Shown: piece after piece, positions 9,999-20,210 of the stretch | How positions within the stretch are numbered: the stretch's first letter is position 1 | How the letters are laid out: each line of letters begins with the position of its first letter | Assembly (NCBI GenBank): GCA_963210315.1 | Contig: OY723279.1 | Coordinates: 806,001 to 870,000 of the forward strand | Source of the DNA: Rhynchopus euleeides | Lineage: Eukaryota; Euglenozoa; Diplonemea; Diplonemida; Diplonemidae | Length of the DNA stretch: 64,000 nucleotides | Direction of reading: 5' to 3' | Position numbers and translations under genes: made by a program | The notes under the pieces: model-generated | Databases searched by the model: none | What the model was told of the DNA's origin: nothing | Seen by the model: only the letters and a program-made list of their open reading frames with translations

Positions 9999-11642
9999 AT
10001 GGGAAAACGGGTGTCCAGGGGTTCCCTTCCAACCCAAGAACAACTAAAAGCCCCGTTGCATTGCAAAAAAGTCCCTATTATTTCTATTCCTGAGGTACTT
10101 CGGATGGCCAAGGGGCCAGTGCGTGAAAGGATCAGCACACTGCTGGACATGACAGCCAACCCCCAGGCCATGGCGCGGGAGGTCTCAGAGCAGAGCTGGA
10201 CCCCGGCAACTGTGAAACCCAAGAGCCAGGCCTTTTCTTCTCGTTTTTCGGTGCAGCTGGAAGAGGCAGGGCTGGTGCGGAGAGCCCCGGACTTTGATTT
10301 TGGCAAGAGAAACCCTGTTCTGGCTATTTCCCCTTTCGTTGTCTTCGAAGAAAAGCAGGGGTATGGCCCACACGGGGGCCGACTGAGGCCCATCATGTGG
10401 ACCAAAGACCACAACTCCCTCGCGGCAGCTTATGGATACCGCTGCCAAGTTGTTTTCCCCACCTCCCCAACAGTGTTGTCCAGGGTGGAATGCGAGTGCG
10501 CCTCCCAAAGAGACCTAGCGGCTTCCTTTTTTCAGATCCCCATTCCCGAAGAGTCTCAGAAATACTTCACATACCGTGATGACAAGGGGGAGGCATACTG
10601 CCTGACCCGTTTGCCAATGGGGGCGTCGTGGTCCCCAGAGTTGATGCACCTGATCATGTATGCACTTTCCCACTGCTATCTCTCAACCCCCCCCACGGCG
10701 GTATTCTCTCCCTCCCCATCTACATCCACTCCGGAACTGTGCGTTGACGTGTATGTCGACAACGTGCGGTACGCGGGCACCTGGGAGCGTGTTCGGGAGG
10801 CAACGGCGGCGTTTGACGTGGCAGCGAGACGCGCCGGCGCGACGATATCTGAGGCGAGCGACGGTGACACGGAGTACGTCTTCCTCGGGTTCGGCTTCCA
10901 CTGCCGTCGAGAGGTGGGCGTTGGGCCCAAGGTGGCGAGGAAGCTGAGGGCGGCGCGGGCGGACCTGATGGCTCAGGGCGAGACGAAGCCGAGGGTTAGG
11001 CGGTGCGACTTGGAATCCTTGGGTGGTCGTCTGGTGTGGGCCTCGCCCCTGGTGGTGCAGCCTCTGGGCAGGTTTATCGACGCCATCATCGCCCTGCGCC
11101 GCAACAGCAACGCATTGAACCGTGGTGCACACCCGGACGAAGAAGTACAGCTCTCCGCGCAAACGACTGAGGCGGCGGTGCGTTGGATCGACGCTGCGCT
11201 CCAACCGAGGATGTACAAGGAGTTCACCGAGATGAGCCGAGGCCGGGGGGTAGAGATCTGGTCGGATGCTTCGGTGACGGGGTGCGGTGTTGTGGTGTCA
11301 GCAGGCGGCGCTCTTCGATCGTTTGGGCGACGCTGGACCTGGGAAGAGGCTGACGAACTGCCGGAGGAGCAGCGGTCGACGCGGATCGCGGTGCTTGAGG
11401 CACGTGCTGTGGTCTACGGCATGGAGGAGTGTGTCGGGGAGAACGCCTGGGGTGCCAACGTGAAGTGGTACCTTGACAACACCGCGGTGATCGGGGCGCT
11501 GCAGCGCGGGTATTCTCCGGCTCGGGCACTGAACAGAGAGGTGATGCGGATCCTGGGGCTGACGTCATCATATTTCACAGCGGTGCAATGGGCCTACATC
11601 AAATCACGGGATAACCCCGCAGACAAGCCGAGCCGGAGGTAG
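9999..11642 (+). CDS. RT-RNase H of family B, copy 1
   Basis: About 547 residues from MGKRVSRGSLPTQ. The open frame extends upstream to 8607 but that part overlaps ORF1 and YR in another frame, so I start at 9999. RT motifs: LRPIMWTKDHN, QRDLAASFFQIPIP (first Asp), LTRLPMGASWSPELM and VDVYVDNVRYAG (xxDN catalytic pair). RNase H motifs: VEIWSDASVTGCG, AVLEARAVVYG, KWYLDNTAV and SRDNPADKPSR at the very C terminus. The gene looks whole. It is followed directly by the B1-A2-B2 repeats. Confidence 0.9.
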   Translation: MGKRVSRGSLPTQEQLKAPLHCKKVPIISIPEVLRMAKGPVRERISTLLDMTANPQAMAREVSEQSWTPATVKPKSQAFSSRFSVQLEEAGLVRRAPDFDFGKRNPVLAISPFVVFEEKQGYGPHGGRLRPIMWTKDHNSLAAAYGYRCQVVFPTSPTVLSRVECECASQRDLAASFFQIPIPEESQKYFTYRDDKGEAYCLTRLPMGASWSPELMHLIMYALSHCYLSTPPTAVFSPSPSTSTPELCVDVYVDNVRYAGTWERVREATAAFDVAARRAGATISEASDGDTEYVFLGFGFHCRREVGVGPKVARKLRAARADLMAQGETKPRVRRCDLESLGGRLVWASPLVVQPLGRFIDAIIALRRNSNALNRGAHPDEEVQLSAQTTEAAVRWIDAALQPRMYKEFTEMSRGRGVEIWSDASVTGCGVVVSAGGALRSFGRRWTWEEADELPEEQRSTRIAVLEARAVVYGMEECVGENAWGANVKWYLDNTAVIGALQRGYSPARALNREVMRILGLTSSYFTAVQWAYIKSRDNPADKPSRR

Positions 11643-11657
11643 CGCAGGGGTAGCGAA

Positions 11658-12403
11658 GGGGTGTCGTTCGGCGCTGATCGCGCGGCTCTTCCGCTGCGTC
11701 CTGCGGCGACCTGCGTCTTTGGTGACTTCAGCCGCGCGCTCAGCGTACCCCTGCGCTACGAACAGTAATGGTAACAGAAGATCGTGCTGCCCACTCCCCA
11801 CTCCCCTCTCCACCACACTTGTAGGAAGGCTAAGTGCCAAGAGGGCAAGGCTTGCCCGGAATGTGTTGCTGCGTACACTTAGCCTCCCTCACACAGGAAC
11901 CGATGGGGAACTCTGGCCACAGTGGGCCTGCTCACTAGTCGGAGTTCCCAAGGTTCCTGCCCCCCTCTCCCCTCGGTTCCATGCCATCTCTCCCCTTCTC
12001 TATTCGGTCACAGGAATGTTGGCTTGCAGTCCGTATAATTCTTGGGTTTTACACACAACCCCCCACACCTCAGGTAACGACAAGCTCCAACTTACTTTCT
12101 CCCACGGACTGCGCAAAGCCTTTCTCTTTTTCCCTTCCCTCCCACCCGGGGTGTCGTTCGGCGCTGATCGCGCGGCTCTTCCGCTGCGTCCTGCGGCGAC
12201 CTGCGTCTTTGGTGACTTCAGCCGCGCGCTCAGCGTACCCCTGCGCTACGAACAGTAATGGTAACAGAAGATCGTGCTGCCCACTCCCCACTCCCCTCTC
12301 CACCACACTTGTAGGAAGGCTAAGTGCCAAGAGGGCAAGGCTTGCCCGGAATGTGTTGCTGCGTACACTTAGCCTCCCTCACACAGGAACCGATGGGGAA
12401 CTC
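11658..12403 (+). repeat. B-family 3' cassette B1-A2-B2
   Basis: B1 is 11658-11913, A2 is 11914-12131 and B2 is 12148-12403. B1 and B2 both run from GGGGTGTCGTTCGGCGC to CCGATGGGGAACTC, and A2 repeats the 5' terminus of the element. The B1/A2 boundary (GGGGAACTC then TGGCCACAG) equals the joint expected if the two element ends were ligated in a circle. This is the split-direct-repeat architecture of Ngaro/PAT/VIPER-like elements. Confidence 0.85.
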
Positions 12404-13302
12404 CTCACAGCCCTCCAGGTTTTGTCTTTTTCCGTTGGATACGTCCACACCTCTGCCAATCCGGCAGATCTCCCTTCCCGTATCCCCCCCTCTTGCATTT
12501 CTTCTCCCGAAACCCGGGACCAGGTTTCACTTGCGGTGCGGCGCTTCTTCACTCGCGGTGGGGCAGGCGGAGACCTCGCCTCAACAGCCTGAATTGGCGG
12601 TTGTCGCGGGATCTCTTAACCCCTTCGCGTTGCAAGTGAGGAAAAGCTGAACCGGAAGTCCCCCTTCCCCCTTCCCATCAACACCCCCACTACCCATTGC
12701 CTTTGCCTTTCTTGTCGTTGCGCACACACACCACCAGGAGAACTATAGCCGAGTCGACGTGTGTGTGCCCCCTGTCTGCGATAGCCCGGCCAAGGTATGA
12801 TTCTCACAGTTTACTGAGGGAATATGACCCAAGGCCACTGGCAGCAGACACCCCCATCCCCCTCATCACCCCTGACACCCCTCAACCCCAATCCTGTTGC
12901 CTTTCCCCTCTCTCTCTCCCCCCATGTTGTGCCCATGCACCTTCCCGGGACACCTTGTATATAACTTTAACACCACACCACACAACACCCCCTTCATCAG
13001 GGTAATCTCCCCGCGGCCAACACTCTTCGTCTTGTCCGCTTTCTTTTATTGTCCCACCCTCCATCCCCCGGACCTCGCCTCAACAGCCTGAATTGGCGGT
13101 TGTCGCGGGATCTCTTAACCCCTTCGCGTTGCAAGTGAGGAAAAGCTGAACCGGAAGTCCCCCTTCCCCCTTCCCATCAACACCCCCACTACCCATTGCC
13201 TTTGCCTTTCTTGTCGTTGCGCACACACACCACCAGGAGAACTATAGCCGAGTCGACGTGTGTGTGCCCCCTGTCTGCGATAGCCCGGCCAAGGTATGAT
13301 TC
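12404..13302 (+). mobile_element. Family A retrotransposon, copy 4 (3' fragment)
   Basis: The 3' end of a family A element: the last ~60 residues of RT-RNase H (to 12592), B1 (12572-12803), A2 (12804-13052) and B2 (13071-13302, ending GGTATGATTC). The 5' side is replaced by the family B element ending at 12403, which lies inside the A-family RT-RNase H reading frame. The missing 5' part is not found on the far side of B copy 1, so a deletion or recombination followed. Confidence 0.85.
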
Positions 13303-13382
13303 CAAGTTCAAACAGAAACTTAAAAAGACCTGTATCGGATCTTTGCAAAGTGAGTCTCAAGACAGAAATCTGGTATAGTATA

Positions 13383-13801
13383 CCAGTGATCTGAGTAGGT
13401 ACCGTACCAGGTACCGGGGGGTAGTACCCCCTGGTACCCCCAAAATGGTCGTTTTCAGTTTCGCGAAATTTGCATTTCCGGCGTTTTTCAGAGCTGTGGT
13501 GGGGTCACTTTGCTCTGGGAGATGAGTTTTTGGCCAATCAAATTTTTTCCGATTTTCCTTAGGAAATGTGGACCAGCCCAAAATGAAAAATGGAGGGGGG
13601 GTACTTCGAACCTGAGGTCAAAAAAAATTTGCGACCAACCAAACTCATCTCCCAGAGCAAAATGACCACACTACTGGCCGGAATTGATCCGGAAATTCCT
13701 AATTTCTGATAATTTTTGGGCTGGGACCCAAGTCTGGATTTTCGAAGTCCCGGGGGGTACCGGGGGGTAGTACCTGGTACGGTACCTACTCAGATCACTG
13801 G
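13383..13801. mobile_element. Short inverted-repeat element (MITE-like), 419 bp
   Basis: The ends are inverted repeats of about 31 bp beginning CCAGTGATCTGAGTAGGTAC. A second inner pair (GCTCTGGGAGATGAG at about 13512 and its complement at about 13647) makes the element largely foldback. It is flanked by GTATA at 13378-13382 and again at 13802-13806, a 5-bp target duplication. No ORF. Its right portion (from about 13622) is included in each unit of the 3.3-kb tandem repeat; the left portion is present only here. Confidence 0.85.
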
Positions 13802-13855
13802 GTATAGCCTGTATTTCCCTAAATAGGATCAAGACAGAAATCCAGTATGGCCTGT

Positions 13856-13907
13856 GGGGGTCTTCGCTACGGAGTGACCGTTAGAATAACGGCCAGCGAA
13901 GACCCCC
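13856..13907. mobile_element. 52-bp inverted-repeat micro-insertion
   Basis: Perfect 13-bp inverted ends GGGGGTCTTCGCT surround a second small hairpin. It interrupts one GGCCTGTGTCGAC motif of the adjacent 81-bp repeats, and TGT is present on both sides, consistent with a 3-bp target duplication. It recurs in tandem units 2 and 3 at about +3295 and +6589. The small size means it would be non-autonomous. Confidence 0.6.
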
Positions 13908-13910
13908 TGT

Positions 13911-14153
13911 GTCGACTATCCTCAAGACAGAAATCTGGTATGGCCTGTGTTTCCCTAAATAGGATCAAGACAGAAATCCAGTATGGCCTGTGTCGACTAT
14001 CCTCAAGACAGAAATCTGGTATGGCCTGTGTTTCCCTAAATAGGATCAAGACAGAAATCCAGTATGGCCTGTGTCGACTATCCTCAAGACAGAAATCTGG
14101 TATGGCCTGTGTTTCCCTAATTAGGATCAAGACAGAAATCCAGTATAGCCTGT
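13911..14153. repeat. 81-bp direct repeats, three copies
   Basis: Three copies of an 81-bp unit starting GTCGACTATCC. Each is itself made of two related ~40-bp halves containing CAAGACAGAAATC and GTATGGCCTGTGT. The same array is in tandem units 2 (about 17206-17448) and 3 (about 20500-20742). No coding function is evident. Confidence 0.8.
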
Positions 14154-14254
14154 GTCGGATTTTGAAATGGAATGCCGACAGTTTAACGTCATGTCGAGGA
14201 CGAATCGTCACAGAAATGAAGGGGTGGGCTGAGTTTCGGGATTTTTTTTCGGAT

Positions 14255-14445
14255 TTCTGGGCCCGCACCCCAATTTTTTTTTGGCCGATTTTTTTTGGAT
14301 TTTGGGCCCGCACCCCAATTTTTTTTTTGGCCGGATTTTTTTGGATTTTGGTCCCACACCCCAATTTTTTTTTGGCCGGATTTTTTTTGGATTTTGGGCC
14401 CGCACCCCAATTTTTTTTTTGGCCGGATTTTTTTTGGGGTTTTTT
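14255..14445. repeat. T-rich ~46-bp tandem repeats
   Basis: About four to five copies of a unit with CGCACCCCAATTTTT, a T-run, GGCCGGATTTTTT and GGATTTTGG. It is strongly strand-asymmetric (T/G versus A/C). It is repeated in tandem units 2 and 3. Apparent ORFs here are only a consequence of the repeat and are low complexity on both strands. Confidence 0.75.
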
Positions 14446-14697
14446 CCCGTCTTCATTTGTTTGATTTTTGGGGCCGCATGGGGGATTCAGGGGCCAAAAA
14501 TATCAGTTTTTTTAGGATTTCGTTCGACAATGGACAGTTTCAGACCACTAGAATCCGAGTTTGGGGTCAGAATTTTTTTGGTCATCTTTTGGGTGAATTT
14601 TGGCTTTCCCGACCAAAAAAAAATTTCTCCCGAAATGGCCAAAAATTGGCCAAAAACCGTGTTTTGGACCAATTTTTCACCCTGTGCTCGACATGGT

Positions 14698-14936
14698 GGG
14701 TTCCTCCGGAGGCGCCTCCGGAGGCCTCCGGAGGACCTCCGGAGGACCTCCGGAGGCGGGTGGAGGCCTCCGGAGGCCTCCACCCGCCTCCGGAGGAACC
14801 TCCGGAGGTTCCTCCGGAGGAGGCCATTTTAGCTCCTCCGGAGGCCTCCGGAGGCCCGAGAGCCTTGCCTGCAAGGCTCTCGGGCCTCCGGAGGCGCCTC
14901 CGGAGGCCTCCGGAGGCCTCCGGAGGGCCTCCGGAG
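14698..14936. repeat. CCTCCGGAGG palindrome array with central hairpin
   Basis: Dense array of the 10-bp palindrome CCTCCGGAGG with small spacers. Inside it lies a longer perfect hairpin (about 14852-14883) with CCCGAGAGCCTTGCC and its complement. It ends next to the conserved box at about 14940-14973. It is repeated in tandem units 2 and 3 (about 17993-18231 and 21287-21525). Equivalent arrays of other palindromes sit next to the same box elsewhere in the window. Confidence 0.85.
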
Positions 14937-14939
14937 GCG

Positions 14940-14973
14940 AAAAAGTCAAAAAATAGATTGCCCATTTGGTGAC
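14940..14973 (+). other. Conserved box beside CCTCCGGAGG array
   Basis: Contains GTCAAAAAATAGATT and GGTGACA, as in the family C repeats, although the neighbouring palindrome family and the downstream sequence are different. Also present at about 18235 and 21529 in the other tandem units. Confidence 0.75.
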
Positions 14974-16916
14974 AGGGCTGTTCCTAACTGGGGGGCTGGT
15001 TCCCCACTTTCAGGCAGGCCTGGGCGGGGAACGAGCCCTTTTTCCAGGTTTTTTGGGTCGGGGAACCAGGTTTTTTCTAAGAATTTTTACAAGGGATTTT
15101 TTGCTCGCCCCCCCACAGTTTCCAGGCGCGTGCCCGTCAGGCGGGACTTTTTCTCTGATTTCTCTCCGCGTCATCATGTGACAGCTCTCGAGTGATGCCC
15201 AGATGCTTGCGGCAGAGAGTGCCCCTCATGCGCGTCACAGCTGAAAATGAATGAGGATCATCTGGCACTCGTTCTCATCGGGGGTTGTGCTCCGCAGGGA
15301 CTCAATACACCTTGGCACTCTCGCAGGGCTGGACATGCCAGCAGCTGGAGGACAGTTACAAAGCTGCCACTCCCCGACGCCACCCACCTGCTGGCCCCTT
15401 CAGGTCTGAAAGCCCAAAAGCTCCCGGGGATTTTTGCAGTGGTGCGCACCATATTCAGCGCAGTAGGGTGATCTCTCCGATTTTCCAAAACTGCTGGTTT
15501 ACTGGTTTGGGGAACGGTCGTCGGCAGACCGTTGAAATGCCCGTGTTAGCAAGGCACACTCACGTTTCAGGTAGCGTGTCGCGTGTCACGCATGTCGCGA
15601 ACGCGGCAAGTGTACCTCCCAGGTGGGGAAGCCCGACCTCCTGTCCGATGTCAGCCAGGCTTCGAAGAAGCGCTTCATGGATGCGGCGCTGACCTCCTAC
15701 GCTGCACTGTACCCGGGGAAGTGAGATAGATGGACGGGCACACGCTACATGGGGGGTCTGGGGGGCGGAGCCATGGAAGGTCCTGGGCACGACCTTAAAC
15801 TACCTAAGACCTAGGGAAGTCGTAAAACTCAACCCCACACCCCGAGGGCTCCCCCAGGCTGGTCCGCCTGGGCAACGGGGTCCCAGTGCATAGCACGGAG
15901 CACTGGGACAAAAGAGGGTCCGCCTTTTTCCGTCAACTCTGACATGGGGAGGGACAGCTGGAGCCACTGGCGGGGTGCTGTGTTGACTTCAGGGGGCTCC
16001 CAATGTGCTTCGGCACACCGGGTTCTTGGCCTGCGGCGGCATGGTAGTCGGTCAGAGAGGCCAGCGCTTGGTCGGGGACTACTCAGAGAGGGCGTGTGCG
16101 GACTTCAGGGGGCTCCCAACGTGCATCTGCACACCGGGTTCTTGGCCTGCGGACGTAGATTGCCTAAAGGTTTAGAAACCGGCCGAGCCCGTGGGGGTGA
16201 CGAACGTACTGCCGGCCCGGGATTGTCAAGGTTCTTTCCCCAGATGGCTCACCAGTACCACCAAACCACACGGAGAGCAAAACCGCCGGGGAGGGGGTGG
16301 GGGAAGGTGGGAAGGGCGGCATGCCGAACTACAGCAAGGATGGCCAACAATGCGATCACTGCAAACAAGGCATGGGACACAAGAGGGAAAAAAAAAAAGG
16401 TCCTGGGTAAGACGTTAAACTGCCTGGGGGGGCCGTCCCCGGACCATGACGGGTGCCTGCACCAGGAGTCTAGCACGGCCGTGGTCCAGGGCATGACCGA
16501 AAACTGCTTGGGTACCGAGGCTCCCCAGACCAGGAAGGGTGGAGACACCTGGAGTCTAAATAGTCACACCACGTCAGGCCAGACCTTCGCATTGCACTCC
16601 GCGAAGACTGCCACACAGCCGCGGGGCAGGTGTGCAGCCTGTGGAAAACCTCGTACAGAAAAGGGTCGGCGACCGCCCGCCCCCAGTCTGAGAGGCATCA
16701 GCCGAATCTCGGTGGAGGCGGGCACAAAACAAAAGGGAGAGTCGTCACTGTGCATATCAGCACGGTCCCGCCCTCTGTGCCAGACCAACACACCACCAAA
16801 GGAAAAGAGGAAGAGGCGACGTAAGGCAATGCCTCCGTGCGGCCAGGAGAACACGAAATAGCGACCCCCTCAACGGGGAATGCTACGAGCACGGCCAAAA
16901 ATCGTTCAAAATCGTT

Positions 16917-19900
16917 CAAAAATTTGCGACCAACCAAACTCATCTCCCAGAGCAAAATGACCACACTACTGGCCGGAATTGATCCGGAAATTCCTAATTT
17001 CTGATAATTTTTGGGCTGGGACCCAAGTCTGGATTTTCGAAGTCCCGGGGGGTACCGGGGGGTAGTACCTGGTACGGTACCTACTCAGATCACTGGGTAT
17101 AGCCTGTATTTCCCTAAATAGGATCAAGACAGAAATCCAGTATGGCCTGTGGGGGTCTTCGCTACGGAGTGACCGTTAGAATAACGGCCAGCGAAGACCC
17201 CCTGTGTCGACTATCCTCAAGACAGAAATCTGGTATGGCCTGTGTTTCCCTAAATAGGATCAAGACAGAAATCCAGTATGGCCTGTGTCGACTATCCTCA
17301 AGACAGAAATCTGGTATGGCCTGTGTTTCCCTAAATAGGATCAAGACAGAAATCCAGTATGGCCTGTGTCGACTATCCTCAAGACAGAAATCTGGTATGG
17401 CCTGTGTTTCCCTAATTAGGATCAAGACAGAAATCCAGTATAGCCTGTGTCGGATTTTGAAATGGAATGCCGACAGTTTAACGTCATGTCGAGGACGAAT
17501 CGTCACAGAAATGAAGGGGTGGGCTGAGTTTCGGGATTTTTTTTCGGATTTCTGGGCCCGCACCCCAATTTTTTTTTGGCCGATTTTTTTTGGATTTTGG
17601 GCCCGCACCCCAATTTTTTTTTTGGCCGGATTTTTTTGGATTTTGGTCCCACACCCCAATTTTTTTTTGGCCGGATTTTTTTTGGATTTTGGGCCCGCAC
17701 CCCAATTTTTTTTTTGGCCGGATTTTTTTTGGGGTTTTTTCCCGTCTTCATTTGTTTGATTTTTGGGGCCGCATGGGGGATTCAGGGGCCAAAAATATCA
17801 GTTTTTTTAGGATTTCGTTCGACAATGGACAGTTTCAGACCACTAGAATCCGAGTTTGGGGTCAGAATTTTTTTGGTCATCTTTTGGGTGAATTTTGGCT
17901 TTCCCGACCAAAAAAAAATTTCTCCCGAAATGGCCAAAAATTGGCCAAAAACCGTGTTTTGGACCAATTTTTCACCCTGTGCTCGACATGGTGGGTTCCT
18001 CCGGAGGCGCCTCCGGAGGCCTCCGGAGGACCTCCGGAGGACCTCCGGAGGCGGGTGGAGGCCTCCGGAGGCCTCCACCCGCCTCCGGAGGAACCTCCGG
18101 AGGTTCCTCCGGAGGAGGCCATTTTAGCTCCTCCGGAGGCCTCCGGAGGCCCGAGAGCCTTGCCTGCAAGGCTCTCGGGCCTCCGGAGGCGCCTCCGGAG
18201 GCCTCCGGAGGCCTCCGGAGGGCCTCCGGAGGCGAAAAAGTCAAAAAATAGATTGCCCATTTGGTGACAGGGCTGTTCCTAACTGGGGGGCTGGTTCCCC
18301 ACTTTCAGGCAGGCCTGGGCGGGGAACGAGCCCTTTTTCCAGGTTTTTTGGGTCGGGGAACCAGGTTTTTTCTAAGAATTTTTACAAGGGATTTTTTGCT
18401 CGCCCCCCCACAGTTTCCAGGCGCGTGCCCGTCAGGCGGGACTTTTTCTCTGATTTCTCTCCGCGTCATCATGTGACAGCTCTCGAGTGATGCCCAGATG
18501 CTTGCGGCAGAGAGTGCCCCTCATGCGCGTCACAGCTGAAAATGAATGAGGATCATCTGGCACTCGTTCTCATCGGGGGTTGTGCTCCGCAGGGACTCAA
18601 TACACCTTGGCACTCTCGCAGGGCTGGACATGCCAGCAGCTGGAGGACAGTTACAAAGCTGCCACTCCCCGACGCCACCCACCTGCTGGCCCCTTCAGGT
18701 CTGAAAGCCCAAAAGCTCCCGGGGATTTTTGCAGTGGTGCGCACCATATTCAGCGCAGTAGGGTGATCTCTCCGATTTTCCAAAACTGCTGGTTTACTGG
18801 TTTGGGGAACGGTCGTCGGCAGACCGTTGAAATGCCCGTGTTAGCAAGGCACACTCACGTTTCAGGTAGCGTGTCGCGTGTCACGCATGTCGCGAACGCG
18901 GCAAGTGTACCTCCCAGGTGGGGAAGCCCGACCTCCTGTCCGATGTCAGCCAGGCTTCGAAGAAGCGCTTCATGGATGCGGCGCTGACCTCCTACGCTGC
19001 ACTGTACCCGGGGAAGTGAGATAGATGGACGGGCACACGCTACATGGGGGGTCTGGGGGGCGGAGCCATGGAAGGTCCTGGGCACGACCTTAAACTACCT
19101 AAGACCTAGGGAAGTCGTAAAACTCAACCCCACACCCCGAGGGCTCCCCCAGGCTGGTCCGCCTGGGCAACGGGGTCCCAGTGCATAGCACGGAGCACTG
19201 GGACAAAAGAGGGTCCGCCTTTTTCCGTCAACTCTGACATGGGGAGGGACAGCTGGAGCCACTGGCGGGGTGCTGTGTTGACTTCAGGGGGCTCCCAATG
19301 TGCTTCGGCACACCGGGTTCTTGGCCTGCGGCGGCATGGTAGTCGGTCAGAGAGGCCAGCGCTTGGTCGGGGACTACTCAGAGAGGGCGTGTGCGGACTT
19401 CAGGGGGCTCCCAACGTGCATCTGCACACCGGGTTCTTGGCCTGCGGACGTAGATTGCCTAAAGGTTTAGAAACCGGCCGAGCCCGTGGGGGTGACGAAC
19501 GTACTGCCGGCCCGGGATTGTCAAGGTTCTTTCCCCAGATGGCTCACCAGTACCACCAAACCACACGGAGAGCAAAACCGCCGGGGAGGGGGTGGGGGAA
19601 GGTGGGAAGGGCGGCATGCCGAACTACAGCAAGGATGGCCAACAATGCGATCACTGCAAACAAGGCATGGGACACAAGAGGGAAAAAAAAAAGGTCCTGG
19701 GTAAGACGTTAAACTGCCTGGGGGGGCCGTCCCCGGACCATGACGGGTGCCTGCACCAGGAGTCTAGCACGGCCGTGGTCCAGGGCATGACCGAAAACTG
19801 CTTGGGTACCGAGGCTCCCCAGACCAGGAAGGGTGGAGACACCTGGAGTCTAAATAGTCACACCACGTCAGGCCAGACCTTCGCATTGCACTCCGCGAAG

Positions 19901-20210
19901 ACTGCCACACAGCCGCGGGGCAGGTGTGCAGCCTGTGGAAAACCTCGTACAGAAAAGGGTCGGCGACCGCCCGCCCCCAGTCTGAGAGGCATCAGCCGAA
20001 TCTCGGTGGAGGCGGGCACAAAACAAAAGGGAGAGTCGTCACTGTGCATATCAGCACGGTCCCGCCCTCTGTGCCAGACCAACACACCACCAAAGGAAAA
20101 GAGGAAGAGGCGACGTAAGGCAATGCCTCCGTGCGGCCAGGAGAACACGAAATAGCGACCCCCTCAACGGGGAATGCTACGAGCACGGCCAAAAATCGTT
20201 CAAAATCGTT
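16917..20210. repeat. 3.3-kb tandem repeat, unit 2
   Basis: Second head-to-tail copy of the non-coding unit described at 13622-16916, nearly identical in sequence and carrying the same sub-repeats, hairpin insert, palindrome array and box. One homopolymer length difference from unit 1 breaks the longest open frame, which supports a non-coding reading. Confidence 0.9.

Larger units (their letters stand above)
3080..12403 (+). mobile_element. YR retrotransposon family B, copy 1 (with nested A element)
   Basis: Tyrosine-recombinase retrotransposon of the DIRS/Ngaro/VIPER group. The order of parts is A1 repeat (3080-3297), gag-like ORF1, YR integrase, RT-RNase H, B1 (11658-11913), A2 (11914-12131) and B2 (12148-12403). 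These split direct repeats are typical of Ngaro/PAT/VIPER-type elements. The terminal repeats match each other closely, which suggests a young insertion. ORF1 is split by a nested family A element at 3462-8011; YR and RT-RNase H look whole. The left flank is a C repeat and the right flank is the RT-RNase H gene of a family A element, so the flanks do not represent one simple target site. Confidence 0.9.
13622..16916. repeat. 3.3-kb tandem repeat, unit 1
   Basis: Non-coding unit repeated head to tail at 16917-20210 and, incompletely, at 20211-22361, with a spacing of 3295 and 3294 bp and almost no differences. Order of parts: right part of the MITE, a 52-bp hairpin insert, three 81-bp repeats, a T-rich repeat block, a CCTCCGGAGG palindrome array, the conserved box, then about 1.9 kb of mixed sequence. 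An open frame of 305 codons at 15944-16861 is not kept in unit 2, so I do not call it a gene. Confidence 0.9.

Noticed and set aside
13911-14153. CRISPR-like regular repeats
   Set aside because: The 81-bp units are direct tandem copies without unique spacers and lie in an obviously eukaryotic repeat.
15944-16861. 305-codon ORF in the 3.3-kb unit
   Set aside because: The second unit differs by one base in a homopolymer and loses the frame, the third lacks the region, and the translation has no recognisable domain.
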